Below are positions 1-10,130 of a DNA stretch of 64,000 nt, one piece after another. This DNA is from Cyprinodon diabolis. Its lineage: Eukaryota > Chordata > Actinopteri > Cyprinodontiformes > Cyprinodontidae. The notes beneath the pieces are model-generated. The model made no database searches. It was not told where the DNA came from and saw nothing but the letters and a program-made list of their open reading frames with translations. The stretch is from contig CM060071.1 in assembly GCA_030533445.1 (NCBI GenBank), forward strand, positions 1,116,001 to 1,180,000, written 5' to 3'. Both the position numbers and the translations under genes were made by a program. Every line of letters begins with the position of its first letter. Positions within the stretch are counted from its first letter, which is position 1.

Positions 1-394
1 CTTAATATTAATATTTGGTGCAGTGAGCATGGTGAGGCTTGTGAAAACCACTTTTCTCAGTATACAATGTCGGAGAATGAGCAAGGCAGTTATTGTTGGA
101 TCTTCCGTATTGATAAACCTGCTTGTAATTTTGTTTTATAATGCTGTACATAATTAGGATAATAAATATAGAGGATATGCAACATATTTGTTTTTAATTT
201 TGTTCATAATCTAAATCTGACATGTTATCAATATGACAAATTAGATCCCGCTGTGTACTTGTTTGAATAGCACTGTGTTGGAAACAAATCTGCTTTAGAT
301 TTTTAAATAAAGATTTCTTCACAACAATTGCTCATATCCTCATAATCTTTCACATTAGACATATGTGGGAATGTTTGTATCGATTGTGAAAATT
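1..394. other. Unassigned AT-rich sequence
   Basis: No open frame, terminal repeat or recognisable element was found here. The stretch is AT-rich and could be ordinary intergenic DNA or a decayed repeat. Confidence 0.5.
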
Positions 395-675
395 GAAGTG
401 TTTAGCTTTATTGAGATAATTGAAGTTAAGGATGCTAGTATTGGAGGCCAAGAATTTCAGGAATTTTCCAAATCAGTTTTAACCACTGCTTCAATCCGTC
501 CGATATTTTAGGGATTGAATATTTTCAGGACCCTCCATAGATCTACCAAGTTTGAAGAGTTTGGCTTTATTACTTTTAGAGATAATTGGAATCAAAGATA
601 CTATTAGAGGCCAGAAATGCAAACATTTCAGGAATTTTCCAAATAAGTTTCCTCTAGAACCACTGCTCCAATCCG
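395..675. repeat. Diverged tandem duplication, two units
   Basis: Two related segments lie head to tail, at about 400-505 and 557-675. Both contain a TTTAGAGATAATTG-like block, then a GGAGGCCA/GAGGCCAG block, then the shared string TTTCAGGAATTTTCCAAAT, and both end in ACCACTGCTCCAATCCG-like sequence. The units differ by substitutions and small indels, so the duplication is old. I do not recognise the family; it abuts a LINE remnant on its right. Confidence 0.6.
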
Positions 676-679
676 GCTG

Positions 680-1395
680 ATATGGGAACCAGAACCACAC
701 AGGAGGTCTTCCAAACCTGAGGCTCAGGTTGTACATGTTGCTGAGGATCTTACAGAGCTCATCTGCACAGGTCCTCAGCAGCCTGGGGGGGGGGCGTCTG
801 GTCCTGAGGCCTTCCTCTGTTTCAGCCTCCTCAGCTGCCCTCTCACCTGCATTGGTGTTACTGTGAGGGGGGAGGAAGGCACGACTGGAGGTGTGGATGG
901 GTCGGGGGTTGGTGGGAGTGGCGGCGGTGGGGGGGAAGGTCTCTGGGGGGCTGGTTGTTGGAGGTGTGTGGAGAGTTGAGGGCAGGGAGGGGACGAGTGT
1001 GAGGGGAGTCAAACCGGGTGAAGAAGCTGTTTAACTCATCTGCAAACTTGGTGTAGGCACAATGCTCTCCACACAGAAGGTCATGTAGTCAGTGATGCAT
1101 TCAGTCAGGCTGTTGATGTCCTCACCATGAGAGCTTTAGAACATGCTCCAGTCTGTGGTGCTGAAACAATCCCTCAGCTCCTCAGTGGCGTCATCCGACC
1201 AAACTTTCACTGACTGTGCAATTGTCCTTCTCACCAGTGGAATGTAATGTGGGGGCAGGTAGACAAGGTTGTGATCTGAACGACCCAGCGGGGGGAGGGG
1301 GGCGGAGGTGTATGCATCCTTAACATTTGCATAAAAAAGGTCCAGCCTTTTATTGTTCCTGGTTGCATGTGACGTATTGTGTGAGCGTGGGGAGA
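680..1395 (-). pseudogene. CR1/Rex1-type LINE fragment (endonuclease C-terminus and linker to RT)
   Basis: Read on the minus strand from 1395 down, the conceptual peptide starts with an APE-endonuclease C-terminus (LDLFYANVKDAY, then an LGRSDHNLVYLPP block whose SDH carries the catalytic His). The linker follows (VWSDDATEELRDCFSTTDW), then a Pro/Thr-rich stretch, then the beginning of a reverse transcriptase domain (LLRTCADELCKILSNMYN). This order is typical of the CR1/L2/Rex1 clades. At least one in-frame stop separates the blocks, and RT similarity ends near 680. The copy is a dead fragment truncated at both ends. The clade call is inferred from motifs; it could equally be called L2-like. 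Confidence 0.7.
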
Positions 1396-1403
1396 GTGGA
1401 GCA

Positions 1404-1503
1404 GAGTGAAGAAGTCTGTTCTAACAAATCCCTATGAAAAGGGTGAATTAAACTTTATCGATTTCTGTACTCTAAATAATACTTTTAAAATAAATTGGCC
1501 TAC
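1404..1503 (+). pseudogene. L1 LINE ORF2 fragment, left half of the outermost nest layer
   Basis: About 33 codons are open here and contain LTNPYEKGELNFIDF and LNNTFKINWP, a stretch that in fish L1 ORF2 proteins lies in the C-terminal third. The same protein region resumes, in the same orientation, at 25985 (DKVPIKMSAFHRQAFL). The two pieces are therefore the flanks of one L1 copy split by Gypsy-1. Roughly 30 residues expected between them are missing, as is the 5' part of the Gypsy-1 LTR, which points to a deletion at this boundary. Confidence 0.65.
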
Positions 1504-1907
1504 CGCCTCTCAGGAGCTCACCAGCAGAATCAAACTGTCTGAACCTGCCTGCCCGCCCTCAAGAAGAGGATTGGAAGAAAGACTCTGGATCTGAGCGCTG
1601 TTAAGTCTGAAGTCAAGCCCTGCCGCTGCTTAGCCCTCTGCCAACTTCAAGCCTCTCGACCCAACTCGGTTCCCTCCCTCAGCTCTCAATCTGAATCACG
1701 TCACAGGTAAAAACCTGCACAATTCCTCTGACAAGGATCTTCAGCATCCTGGCTAACCTAACTGTCCTCCTCTACAGAGAACCCTGTGTGACCAGGCCTG
1801 GATCTGTTTCTCTGTTTCATTCATATCACTTGTGCTTACCTTTAATAAACAGTCAAACTTTTACCCTGTCTCCGGTGTGGGTTAGAACCCTGAACCCAAT
1901 CATGACA
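1504..1907 (+). repeat. Gypsy-1 5' LTR, 3' portion only
   Basis: This stretch matches about 25569-25984 nearly base for base, from CTCTCAGGAGCTCACCAGC through AATCATGACA. It includes the AATAAACAGTC polyadenylation-type motif at about 1849. A roughly 10-base segment (around TTCTGCATCT) present in the 3' copy is absent here. The upstream part of the LTR, about 315 bases relative to the 3' copy, is missing. The last six LTR bases, ATGACA, are also the first two codons of gag. Confidence 0.85.
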
Positions 1908-2378
1908 GAACACTCTGGCCAACAACATAACCCAGCAGACCATCTCCGGAGGACGATTGAGGAACAAGGAGTTTTATTACAAGGCCACGACTCCACCCTC
2001 CGTGAGTTTAAAACACGTTTGGACCAGCAAGGTCTGTTTTTACAGGAATTAGCTGGTAGCTTTACCCAAGCTAACCCCAGAATGGAGCCAGCTCAACTTC
2101 CGGTTCCGGAATCAAACCCGCCTCTAAGGTCAGACCCAGTTCCGTCATTTCCTGAATTCCGTCCGTCACTTCCCGAGAAATTTTCGGGTATTACAAGTAA
2201 ATGCAAGGGATTTCTTTTCCAATGTAGACTGATTTTCGAACATTCTCCTGCCAGTTTCTCTAACGACAAGAGAAAAAGGAGATATAAGGAGAATCTATCC
2301 ATGTCCTGTGGAGAGCCCGGTCATTTCATCTCCTCCTGCCCAGCTAAGGTAAAAGCCGGGGTCCGCCAGAGGAAATGA
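1902..2378 (+). pseudogene. Gypsy-1 gag, internally deleted
   Basis: The frame opens with ATG-ACA-GAA at the LTR end and gives about 158 residues. The N-terminal half is a Gln/Leu-rich coiled-coil-like stretch (EEQGVLLQGHDSTLREF) followed by a Pro-rich linker and the start of the gag core (LPEKFSGITSKCKGFL). It then jumps from FEHSPASFSNDK to a zinc-knuckle remnant (MSCGEPGHFISSCP), so most of the capsid-like core is gone. The first Cys of the CCHC knuckle appears to be Ser. Gypsy-2 has a homologous start (MTKHSG...), which supports the initiation codon. The protein would not form particles. Confidence 0.75.
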
Positions 2379-2390
2379 GGAGTCTGACGG

Positions 2391-3059
2391 ACCATCTGCA
2401 ATCAGAAAAATCTCCTCACCTATTGTTACCTGCTACTCTCTTGGCGCTGATCAGACTCTCACGCTATCTTTATTCATTGATTCCGGCTGTGAAAAGAACT
2501 TAATCGACTCCAACCTTGTCCAACAACTTAACATAGAAACTATTCCTTTGAAGAAGCCGCTTAGAGTCTCTGCCATAGATGGGAAAAGGTTACATTAAGT
2601 CACCCACCAGACTAAACCTCTTCAACTTCTGATTTCTGGTAATCACCGAGAGTCTATAAGTTTTTTTGTTTTTCCATCAGCCTGTTCTTCCCTGGTTCTT
2701 GGATATGAGTGGTTAGAGCAACACAACCCTCATATCAATTGGGCTAAAAGACACATTGAATCGTGGTCCGCCTCCTGCCATGTCTCCTGTCTTCGTTCCG
2801 CAGCCCCTGTTATTCAGTCTCCTAGTTATCAAAGGGAGCCAGATCCGCCCGACTTGTCTTCAGTGCCATCTGAGTATCACGATCTAGCACCAGTCTTCAG
2901 CAAGGTCAGTGCATTGTCTCTTCCTCCTCACAGACCATATGAATGTGCTATAGATCTATTGCCTGGGGCTCCTCTGCCTAGCAGCAGACTCTTCAATATC
3001 TCCAAACCCGAAAGAGAGACTATAGAGAAATACATTAACGAGTCCCTAGCTGCTGGTAT
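2391..3059 (+). pseudogene. Gypsy-1 protease and RT N-terminus
   Basis: The frame contains an aspartic protease active-site region (FIDSGCEKNLID) at about 2470-2505. An in-frame TAA follows near 2596, and after it [21 protein letters not shown] (protease C-terminus). The protease-RT linker follows ([19 protein letters not shown]), then the RT finger region ([29 protein letters not shown]). The frame is cut after Gly-Ile-Ile by the L2 tail at 3060 and resumes at 22677. The DSG triad is as expected for gypsy proteases, but the TAA makes the copy defective. Confidence 0.8.
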
Positions 3060-3776
3060 AATTCAATTCAATTCAGTTTATTTATATAGCGCCAAATTCA
3101 CAACACATGTCATCTCAAGGCACTTTACAGTTCAACCAGATCATACAGTCAAATTGATACAAAGTTTTCCATCTAAGGAAAACCAGTTGATTGCATTGAC
3201 TCAAATACAATCCCTCACACTAAGCATGCTTGTAGCGACAGTTGAGAGGAAAAACTCCCTTTTAACAGGAAGAAACCTCCTGCAGAACCAGGCTCAGTGT
3301 GAGCGGCCATCTGCCGAGGCCGACTGGGGTTCAAGGAGACGGAAGCAGAGACACAAAAAGCAGCTGTAAAAGGCGGCCCCGTCCAGGAAACACACAGCCA
3401 GGCAGACGAGCTCCGAGCCAGCTCCCATGCCAGAGGACGGAGAGAGCACATCCACCCAGTCACAGGACCACACTGGAAAACAGGCCGATCTCCAACATCT
3501 ATAAACAAGGGTGTTGATGGAAGCAGCACAGCTGATGTTTCTTTCCAGGATGACGTCACAGCCAAACAGGAACAGATGAGGCGAAGCTACTCTGAGGAAA
3601 AGCAGAGAGAGCAGAACATTAGAGATTGAACTAACAGATTCTGCAGAGTGGGAGAATAGAGAGAGAATGAAGCAGAATGATGAAATGGGCGTCCCTATGT
3701 CCTCCAGAAGTCTAAGCCTATAGCAGCATAACTATAGAGATAGCTCAGGATAACCTGAGCCACCCTAACTATAAGC
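3060..3776 (-). other. L2 3' UTR with short-repeat tail
   Basis: This is the region downstream of the RT stop codon. It ends in an AATTC-rich repeat at 3061-3077 followed by the fish-wide block read on plus as CAGTTTATTTATATAGCGCC and CACATGTCATCTCAAGGCAC. A second copy of the same UTR is on the plus strand at about 36770-37373 and 43033-43150. Both copies keep an uninterrupted frame around the peptide SASVSLNPS, which is noted in the findings. No function can be assigned from sequence. Confidence 0.8.
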
Positions 3777-5526
3777 TTAATCAAAAAGGAAAGTGTTAAG
3801 CCTAGCCTTAAAAGTAGACAGGGTGTCTGCCTCACGGACTAAAATTGGTAGTTGGTTCCACAGGAGAGGAGCCTGATAACTAAAAGATCTGCCTACCATT
3901 CTACTTTTAGAGATTCTAGGAACCACTAGTAAAGCTGCAGATTGAGAGCGAAGTGCTCTGTTAGGAACATAAGGAACAATCAGATCTCTGATATAAGATG
4001 GAGCTTGGCCATTTAAGGCTTTATATGTGAGAAGGAGGATTTTAAATTCAATTCTTGATTTAACAGTAAGCCAATGAAGAGAAGCCAGGATAGGAGAGAT
4101 GTGATCTCTCTTTTTAATTTTCATCAGAACTCTGGCTGCAGCATTTTGGATCAGCTGAAGGCTTTTAACTACAGTTTGTGGACTTCCTGATAGTAAAGAA
4201 TTACAATAGTCCAGCCTTGAAGTAACAAATGCATGGACTAGTTTCTCAGCATCACCCCTGGACAGGATACTTCTAATTTTTGCAATGTTCCTCAGATGAA
4301 CTAAGGAAATTCTAGAAACCTCTTTGATATGGGATTTAAATGACAGGTCCTGATCAAAAATAACACCAAGATTTTTTACTTTATTATCTGAAATCAGTTT
4401 AATCCCATCCAAATGAAGTGACTGGCTAATCAGCTTCTTTTTCAGAGACTCTGGTCCAAAGACTTTAACTTCTGTTTTATCTGCATTCAGAAGGAGAAAG
4501 TTAAGAGTCATCCAGGTTTTTATGTCTTCAAGACATGCCTGTAATCTATGTAATGGGTTAGCTTCATCTGGATTTATAGTCAGATATAGCTGGGTATCAT
4601 CAGCATAACAGTGAAAATTAATCCCATGCTGTCTAATAACTCTACCAATTGGGAGCATGTATAAAGTAAAGAGAATTGGTCCTAGCACTGATCCCTGTGG
4701 TACTCCACAGGTAACCTTTGAGCATGTTGAAGATCTATCATTAACATGAACAAACTGAATTCGATCAGATAGATAAGATTTAAACCAGTCTAGTGCTGTT
4801 CCTTTAATTCCAACAAAATATTCAATTCTTTCTAAAAGAATATTATGGTCAACTGTATCAAATGCAGCACTAAGATCCAACAGGACGAGCACAGATACAA
4901 GTCCATTATCTGAGGCCATGAGAATATAATTAGTGACTTTCACCAGAGCTGTTTCAGTGCTATGATGAGCTCTAAAGCCAGACTGAAACTCTTCAAAAAG
5001 TTCATTATGGTGTAAGTGATCGCAAACTTGTTTGGCAACTACTTTTTCAAGAATTTTGGATAAGAAAGGAAGATTGGATATAGGTCTATAATTAACCAAG
5101 TCATCTGGGTCAAGAGACTGTTTCTTAAGCAGAGGTTTAATTACAGCAACCTTAAAAGCTTTAGGTACATATCCCTGTAACAGAGATAGATTAATCACAT
5201 CTAAAATAGAGGAGGAGATCAAAGGGAATACCTCCTTAAATAACCTGGTTGGAACTGGATCTAACATACAAGTTGAAGGCTTAGATGAAGACAATAATTT
5301 TGCTAATTCAGGAAGTTCAACTGGATCAAAGCAGTCTAAACCCGGTTCAGATTCCATGACTACCTCAGGTACAATCGCGGATAGAGGGGTGCTTATGATC
5401 TTATTTTTAATAAGATCAATCTTATTTATAAAGAATCCCATAAAATCATTGCTGCTTAGAGCGGATGGAATGGACGTGTCGTGGAAACTATTCTCCCAAC
5501 GAATTAAAATTGAAGCTAAGTCTTAT
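3777..5526 (-). pseudogene. L2 LINE reverse transcriptase half of ORF2
   Basis: The longest uninterrupted frame, 5441 to 3777, gives 554 residues, and the frame extends upstream to the ERV-1 junction at 5526 ([15 protein letters not shown]). RT motifs are in order: [47 protein letters not shown] (first catalytic Asp), [11 protein letters not shown], and [11 protein letters not shown] with the YADD catalytic pair intact. The C-terminus has the conserved L2 block [16 protein letters not shown] and ends [11 protein letters not shown]. The RT half looks intact, but it is separated from its endonuclease half by ERV-1. It is therefore a split pseudogene; the RT fold itself shows no obvious inactivating change. 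Confidence 0.9.
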
Positions 5527-6420
5527 AAAAATTCAGAGTTCTTAAAAAGCTGTAGAAAAGTCTTCAGACACTGATCAAAAATTAGGCAGAGGCAACTGGG
5601 TCCAGGTCTGGAGAATTTTATTTACAGAACACACATGAGCTGTTCACCGGTGAGCAACTGACTTACGTGCAGAAATGGGCCCTCTTTTATTCACTCCCGA
5701 GGCTTGGGGCTCTTTCATCTTGGTGGAAGACCCACCTTCAAACCATATTTTATATTTTTAATTGAAGCCTTTCTTTGATCTATCAAAGCTTTTTCTTCAC
5801 AAGTCATAGTGACATTTCTTGTAGATCATGATGACATTTAGTGCAGTTAAATCAAAAACACATCATAGTCTTAATCATCAATATGTCAAAACAATGTTTT
5901 CATCCAGTGTGACTTATGATCATAACATTACATCAAAAAAGGTCAGCATAACTTTGAAACTCAAAGTCCCAGTAAAAACCTCACTTTCTGTGTGACCAGT
6001 ATCGCACCGCATGCTTTGGAGATGACAACTCAATATATTACAATTAGTTCAGCTGAGCTGTGCAACCCTGAACAACCCATTCTCAATGCGTCTGTCTTAA
6101 AAACAGGTCTCATTTCTGCACCCTGGTTTTATCAAAGCCTGAAATGGCCTTGGACTCCTTTCAATGTTTCTGTTCCCCCGCTTATTCTCGGTGTTTTCCC
6201 ACCCTGGTCTTATCTCTCAGACTTCAAGGCTGCGCTCAAAGCTGCAGCTGCAGAGAGCTTACACACACTGCTCTCTATCTCTCCATATTTGGTGGAGCAC
6301 ACTCTTTTGGAGTCTGTGACCTGTATAACATAAATGTATTTAGTGTAAAACATTTATTCAATATGTAAAACATGTATCCGATATATCCTAATCATTGGTG
6401 CAGATTAATTTACTTCATCA
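5527..6420 (-). repeat. ERV-1 3' LTR
   Basis: The sequence is nearly identical to 20793-21699. It ends on plus at ...CTTCATCA (minus TGATGAAG...) beside the polypurine tract. A minus-strand AATAAA polyadenylation signal is at 5617-5622, close to the downstream end, as expected for R-U5. Visible differences from the 5' LTR are scattered transitions, an extra ACTTATG near 5906, and absence of the 20-bp inverted duplication seen at 21605-21649. Confidence 0.9.
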
Positions 6421-6430
6421 TTTCCCCCCT
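6421..6430 (-). promoter_or_regulatory. ERV-1 polypurine tract
   Basis: On the minus strand AGGGGGGAAA sits directly against the TG of the 3' LTR, where plus-strand DNA synthesis primes. Next to it, 6431-6450 forms a 7-bp hairpin (GTGATCC, six-base loop, GGATCAC). Confidence 0.85.
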
Positions 6431-6450
6431 GTGATCCTGAAAAGGATCAC

Positions 6451-7070
6451 CAAGTGAATCTACAGGTGATTGTCAAAGTGAAATACTATACTATAAATGT
6501 GAAGTTTCAAAAATAACTGCTGTTTATATATTTTGCACACCAAACTAAAAGTGAGACTAAAACACACCATATGCTTATAGTGAGTGATATAAAATGTGGT
6601 GATTACATGATAAAGTGATAAAATGTAAAAAATGGAGAATGTCTTAAAACAAAGAGGGATCCCCCCCTTGGCTCACTTAAGAGGTTCTTACCTCTTGCTT
6701 ACTTTTTTATAGAAGGATTTTCAGTTATTGTTTTCTAAGCAGTAGGGGAATCCCAATGCCCAAGCAGCTTCATCTCCTACTAGGTCACTGCATTCCCCCC
6801 CGCAAGGTGTCATTACACACCCATAAATAAACCAAGAGCAACACCATCATGCCTGGACTATGCCAGGCAAACACATCATCCAATGGTCAATGGACCGTCA
6901 TTACAACCAACATATGAGTAACCATGTGGCACTCTCCTGCACAGTACTTGTACTGTCACATATGTTATGCATATACACAATTATTCTGTCAGTTATTTTT
7001 AGCATAGGTATTCATAATCATTAATAATCAGCATTGTCCTTTATATCCAAGAATGGTGTTGTGGTTGAGA
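6451..7070. other. ERV-1 3' untranslated region
   Basis: This AT-rich stretch lies between the extra ORF and the polypurine tract and has no long open frame on either strand. It includes a C-rich run near 6661 and another near 6796. It probably forms the 3' UTR of all ERV-1 transcripts. Confidence 0.55.
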
Positions 7071-7922
7071 TTAATAATAGTTCGAGCCTCCACGGGGGTA
7101 GGGAGCCATGCGCTTTTGATCAGCGGTCATCTGCAGCAGCTCCCCTTGCAGGGTGATTATGGTGTGCCGTGCCTCTTGAAGTTGACGTGTCAGCTCTGCA
7201 TTTTCTCGGGTCAAACGCTGATTCCTTGCCTTTGCCTTGCGTTTGTACATGGTGCGGCGAATCATTTCCAAGGGACGACGTGAGTAGATGTGCGTCAGAC
7301 CCTTCATCAACTTTGAATAAATTTCCGTGCTCATAGAAGTGATTTCAGGCTTAAGGTCATCGTCGGTTTCGTACGATTCCAGAGGATGAGCCAAGAACCT
7401 TGCAACGTGGCGAGATTCCTCAGGGGTGAGCACCATGCCCGAAACGACAACGTGTGCTGGTTCTGGCGGAGAGGCAGGCCTCATCTGGTTTAGCTCGGCC
7501 AGCACGCCTGAAGTGGATGGCAGCTCCTGAAATGATCTGATGGGCGGTAGTCGGTCCTCCGGGTTCTCTGGACTGGCAAGGGTGCTGTTTGGGCCGAAGT
7601 CGATCCTGAGGGTCACAGGTGATGGCGGGTTGGACATTGGCGTCCCTGTAGGTGATGGTGGTTGATCATCCGGCTGCCTTCTGGGTGTCATCATGGGTCT
7701 GTTCCACCCCGGAGGTGCGACGCCTGGCCCCCCTGCAGGATCTTCTGGCTGCCTGTTAGGAACATTGAAGCCTGCGGCTACTGCTACTTGTGTGCCTATC
7801 AACGCATGTTTGTTGGGTCCCCCAGGCTTGTTACACTCTATCCATGCCTCTATGGTTTGGGGATTATTTGGGGGGTAGAGGCCATAATAAGTCTCCTCAT
7901 TTATCTCGTAAGACTCCGCCAT
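7071..7922 (-). CDS. ERV-1 accessory ORF with bZIP-like C-terminus
   Basis: This intact frame has 283 codons. It starts at ATG 7920-7922 in the context AACATGG (A at -3, G at +4) and stops at TAA 7071-7073. The order along the protein is: residues 1-45 Tyr/Asn-rich (EETYYGLYPPNNPQ); 50-150 Pro-rich and disordered-looking; 160-205 an acidic region (ESYETDDDLKPEI); 215-236 strongly basic (IRRTMYKRKAKARNQR); then a leucine heptad with d positions L237, L244, A251, L258, M265 and a positions N241, L248, I255, L262. Lys227 lies ten residues before L237, the spacing of the conserved Arg/Lys in bZIP basic regions; the invariant bZIP Asn position is Glu here. Its place between env and the 3' LTR is where complex retroviruses keep regulatory genes. 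I infer a DNA-binding or dimerising regulator; a plain coiled coil is the alternative. I recognise no named homologue. Confidence 0.75.
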   Translation of the reverse strand: MAESYEINEETYYGLYPPNNPQTIEAWIECNKPGGPNKHALIGTQVAVAAGFNVPNRQPEDPAGGPGVAPPGWNRPMMTPRRQPDDQPPSPTGTPMSNPPSPVTLRIDFGPNSTLASPENPEDRLPPIRSFQELPSTSGVLAELNQMRPASPPEPAHVVVSGMVLTPEESRHVARFLAHPLESYETDDDLKPEITSMSTEIYSKLMKGLTHIYSRRPLEMIRRTMYKRKAKARNQRLTRENAELTRQLQEARHTIITLQGELLQMTADQKRMAPYPRGGSNYY

Positions 7923-8180
7923 GTTCAATTAATCTGCATTTGGAGACATAGTGTAGCATATTTATATATCATTATGAGGCATATTATGTCCCTAAATCCA
8001 TAAAACTTCAGCATGCAAATTACTATATCTAAGTGAGTAAGTATATGAGTCATCGTTATGCATGTTAATATACATATATACAATTTTTGTTATTAAAGAA
8101 ATGCACGTACCTGGTGGGGGTGGGAGGAGATCATGGTTATGTTCTATATGACTTGGTCTAACTGTATTTCTACATATATA
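7923..8180. other. Spacer between env and accessory ORF
   Basis: This is AT-rich, with no open frame of note. On the minus strand it would hold any splice acceptor used to express the downstream ORF. I could not single one out with confidence. Confidence 0.4.
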
Positions 8181-10130
8181 CTATACAATTGGGAACTGTC
8201 CAGTTACACGTACAACAAGCTTTGAGACCAATCCCCGAACAAGGGGTATGATGCAACAAATAACTATCATTATGATTAATATTATTGCTCCTAGAACCAT
8301 CCCTGCTGCCTTAAGATATTTTCTCCATCCAAGCTTATTAAACCAATCCCAGAATCCCTTCAACTGAGTGTTCCAATTAGACTACAGCACATGTTCATCT
8401 CTCATGCGTTTCATTTCCTGAAGGACTCCTGTGAGGCTGCCATTAACCCCTGTATGCATAGAAATTAAAGTACAACAATCTTCTCCAATATAATCACATA
8501 TTCCTTGGTCCCCAGCCATACGGGATTCTAGCACGAACCTATTCTGCAGAACCATTAGTGAAGTAGCATGCAATTGATCCTTTACCAGATCTACGCCCTT
8601 TATTGTAAAATTTATAAACCTTTGTTGATTATACCATAGGAGATTTACCCATCTACTATTGCGAGCTATATACTGCGCATTAACAATTGATCTGTAGATT
8701 GGTACTGCACCAGCCCCTCTTCCGCTTTCTATCCAACCACTCCCTATGGCAACCTGGTCTTCAGGTACTCCATGTGGGATCTGATCCCAGGTGATATATA
8801 CCTCATCTGATGTTTTCCACTCGTGTTTAACGGGAGTACTTCTTTTAGCGCGACTGGTTATTTCATTAATGTCTATTGGGTTATTTACTATTAACTTTAG
8901 TTGTCCTGTCATCATCACTGGTGCACAGATCCCTTCCCACTGATCGGGTAGTGTGGTCAACATCTGTGTCTCATTGTGACACATCCAAAAAATGTCACCT
9001 AAAGGGGCAGATCCCTGCGCCAGGCTCTGTATTCGGTATTGAGATACACTTGAAGGTTGGAACTCATAGATGACATGTCCCCCATCTGGTACTACTTGTT
9101 CACAACGTATGGTAGCATTGAGACTTGTTTTACAAAACTTAACGTGGTGAGTGGAGTTCCCTTCTGCTGTCGGTGGGTACTATGTTCTATTACTACATGT
9201 CACCAGTCTATCCGCTGTCCACATTTGACTAGAGGTTCTATTGGTCACCTCTTCTAGTTCTTTCCCTCGGGCTATGCAAAACAGAAAAATCAGATCAGCT
9301 GGTTTTTGTACTACTGGTGGGAGGGAGAACGTACTCATTACATCGTTTATTGAGGAGTTCAGTGCTCTGGGGCATACTGTCCAATTCTTTGACCATGATC
9401 TCATACCTGCAGCCATATGCATGGCACAGTGAGCAAAGCACCTTATCCCTACTTCTTGGCAGTCACCTATTTTACTTCCTGGTAGAATCCGAAGGGCTGG
9501 TAACTTTTTAACATTATAACAGGCTATACAATCATCTTTAGGGTGTCTTTTGGCTTTAAACATTGTCTGGACAGAGTACTGAATCCATTGTTGGAACATA
9601 TTGGTCTCCCAGTGTGCAGTTTTTAATTTGTCTAGATCTCTTTTCTGTCTTCTATTCATTAGCTGTACCACTCTATACGCTCTTTCTACTGTCATTACTT
9701 GTTTTGTTAGTGTGTTTTGGCATATGTTTGTTTTGCATCTTACCTCAATGATCACCATCCCATCCCCACGGCAGTCCATGCTTCGTGGAATTCCAAGCCA
9801 ATGTTTCCCCATTGACTTCCCTAAAATTTCTTCAGACATTACATAATCATATCCTTTGATTTGCACATGCATTAGTGATATATTCTCCCCGTCATTATTA
9901 CTAATTACCCCTTGGTTAGTAGCTAGTGTTATCATTGCTAAGGCGCATGTTTGTGTTTGACGCATTAAATGTGAGTGTGCATTGTTAGTAGTAATCTTAA
10001 TAAGATCCCCCCTTGTTAACCCACAAAGGGTTAACACAACAAGAAAACTAGTCAAACTCGGAAGAAGACGCAAGCGAGAGACGCCCAGACGGCGATGGTG
10101 TGGGCGGGACCGATTTGCCCAACGGCCCAC
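8181..10130 (-). pseudogene. ERV-1 env (SU-TM), two in-frame stops
   Basis: One frame of 650 codons, counted from a GTG at 10130; the true start is not certain and may lie upstream or be reached by splicing. It carries an N-terminal hydrophobic signal (SLTSFLVVLTLCGL), an SU domain with a CIAC (CxxC) motif at about 9520-9540, a furin-type RAKR site at about 8840, and a TM subunit with the immunosuppressive-domain-like region followed by CDYIGEDCC (CX6CC). The membrane span (VLGAIILIIMIVICCIIPLV) at about 8240-8300 is followed by a short tail. CxxC plus CX6CC is the gamma-type, disulphide-linked SU-TM arrangement. TAG stops interrupt the frame at 9180-9182 and 8382-8384, the second just before the membrane-proximal region. 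No frameshifts were seen, so the damage is limited to these two codons. Confidence 0.88.

Noticed and set aside
491..1012. Pro/Thr-rich 173-codon minus frame as a host gene
   Set aside because: It contains an RT-linker motif in the middle and joins endonuclease motifs just upstream, so it is part of a LINE relic.
5500..6420. Independent repeat pair (5.5 kb and 20.8 kb)
   Set aside because: Primer site, polypurine tract and TG/CA ends show that they are the LTRs of one provirus.
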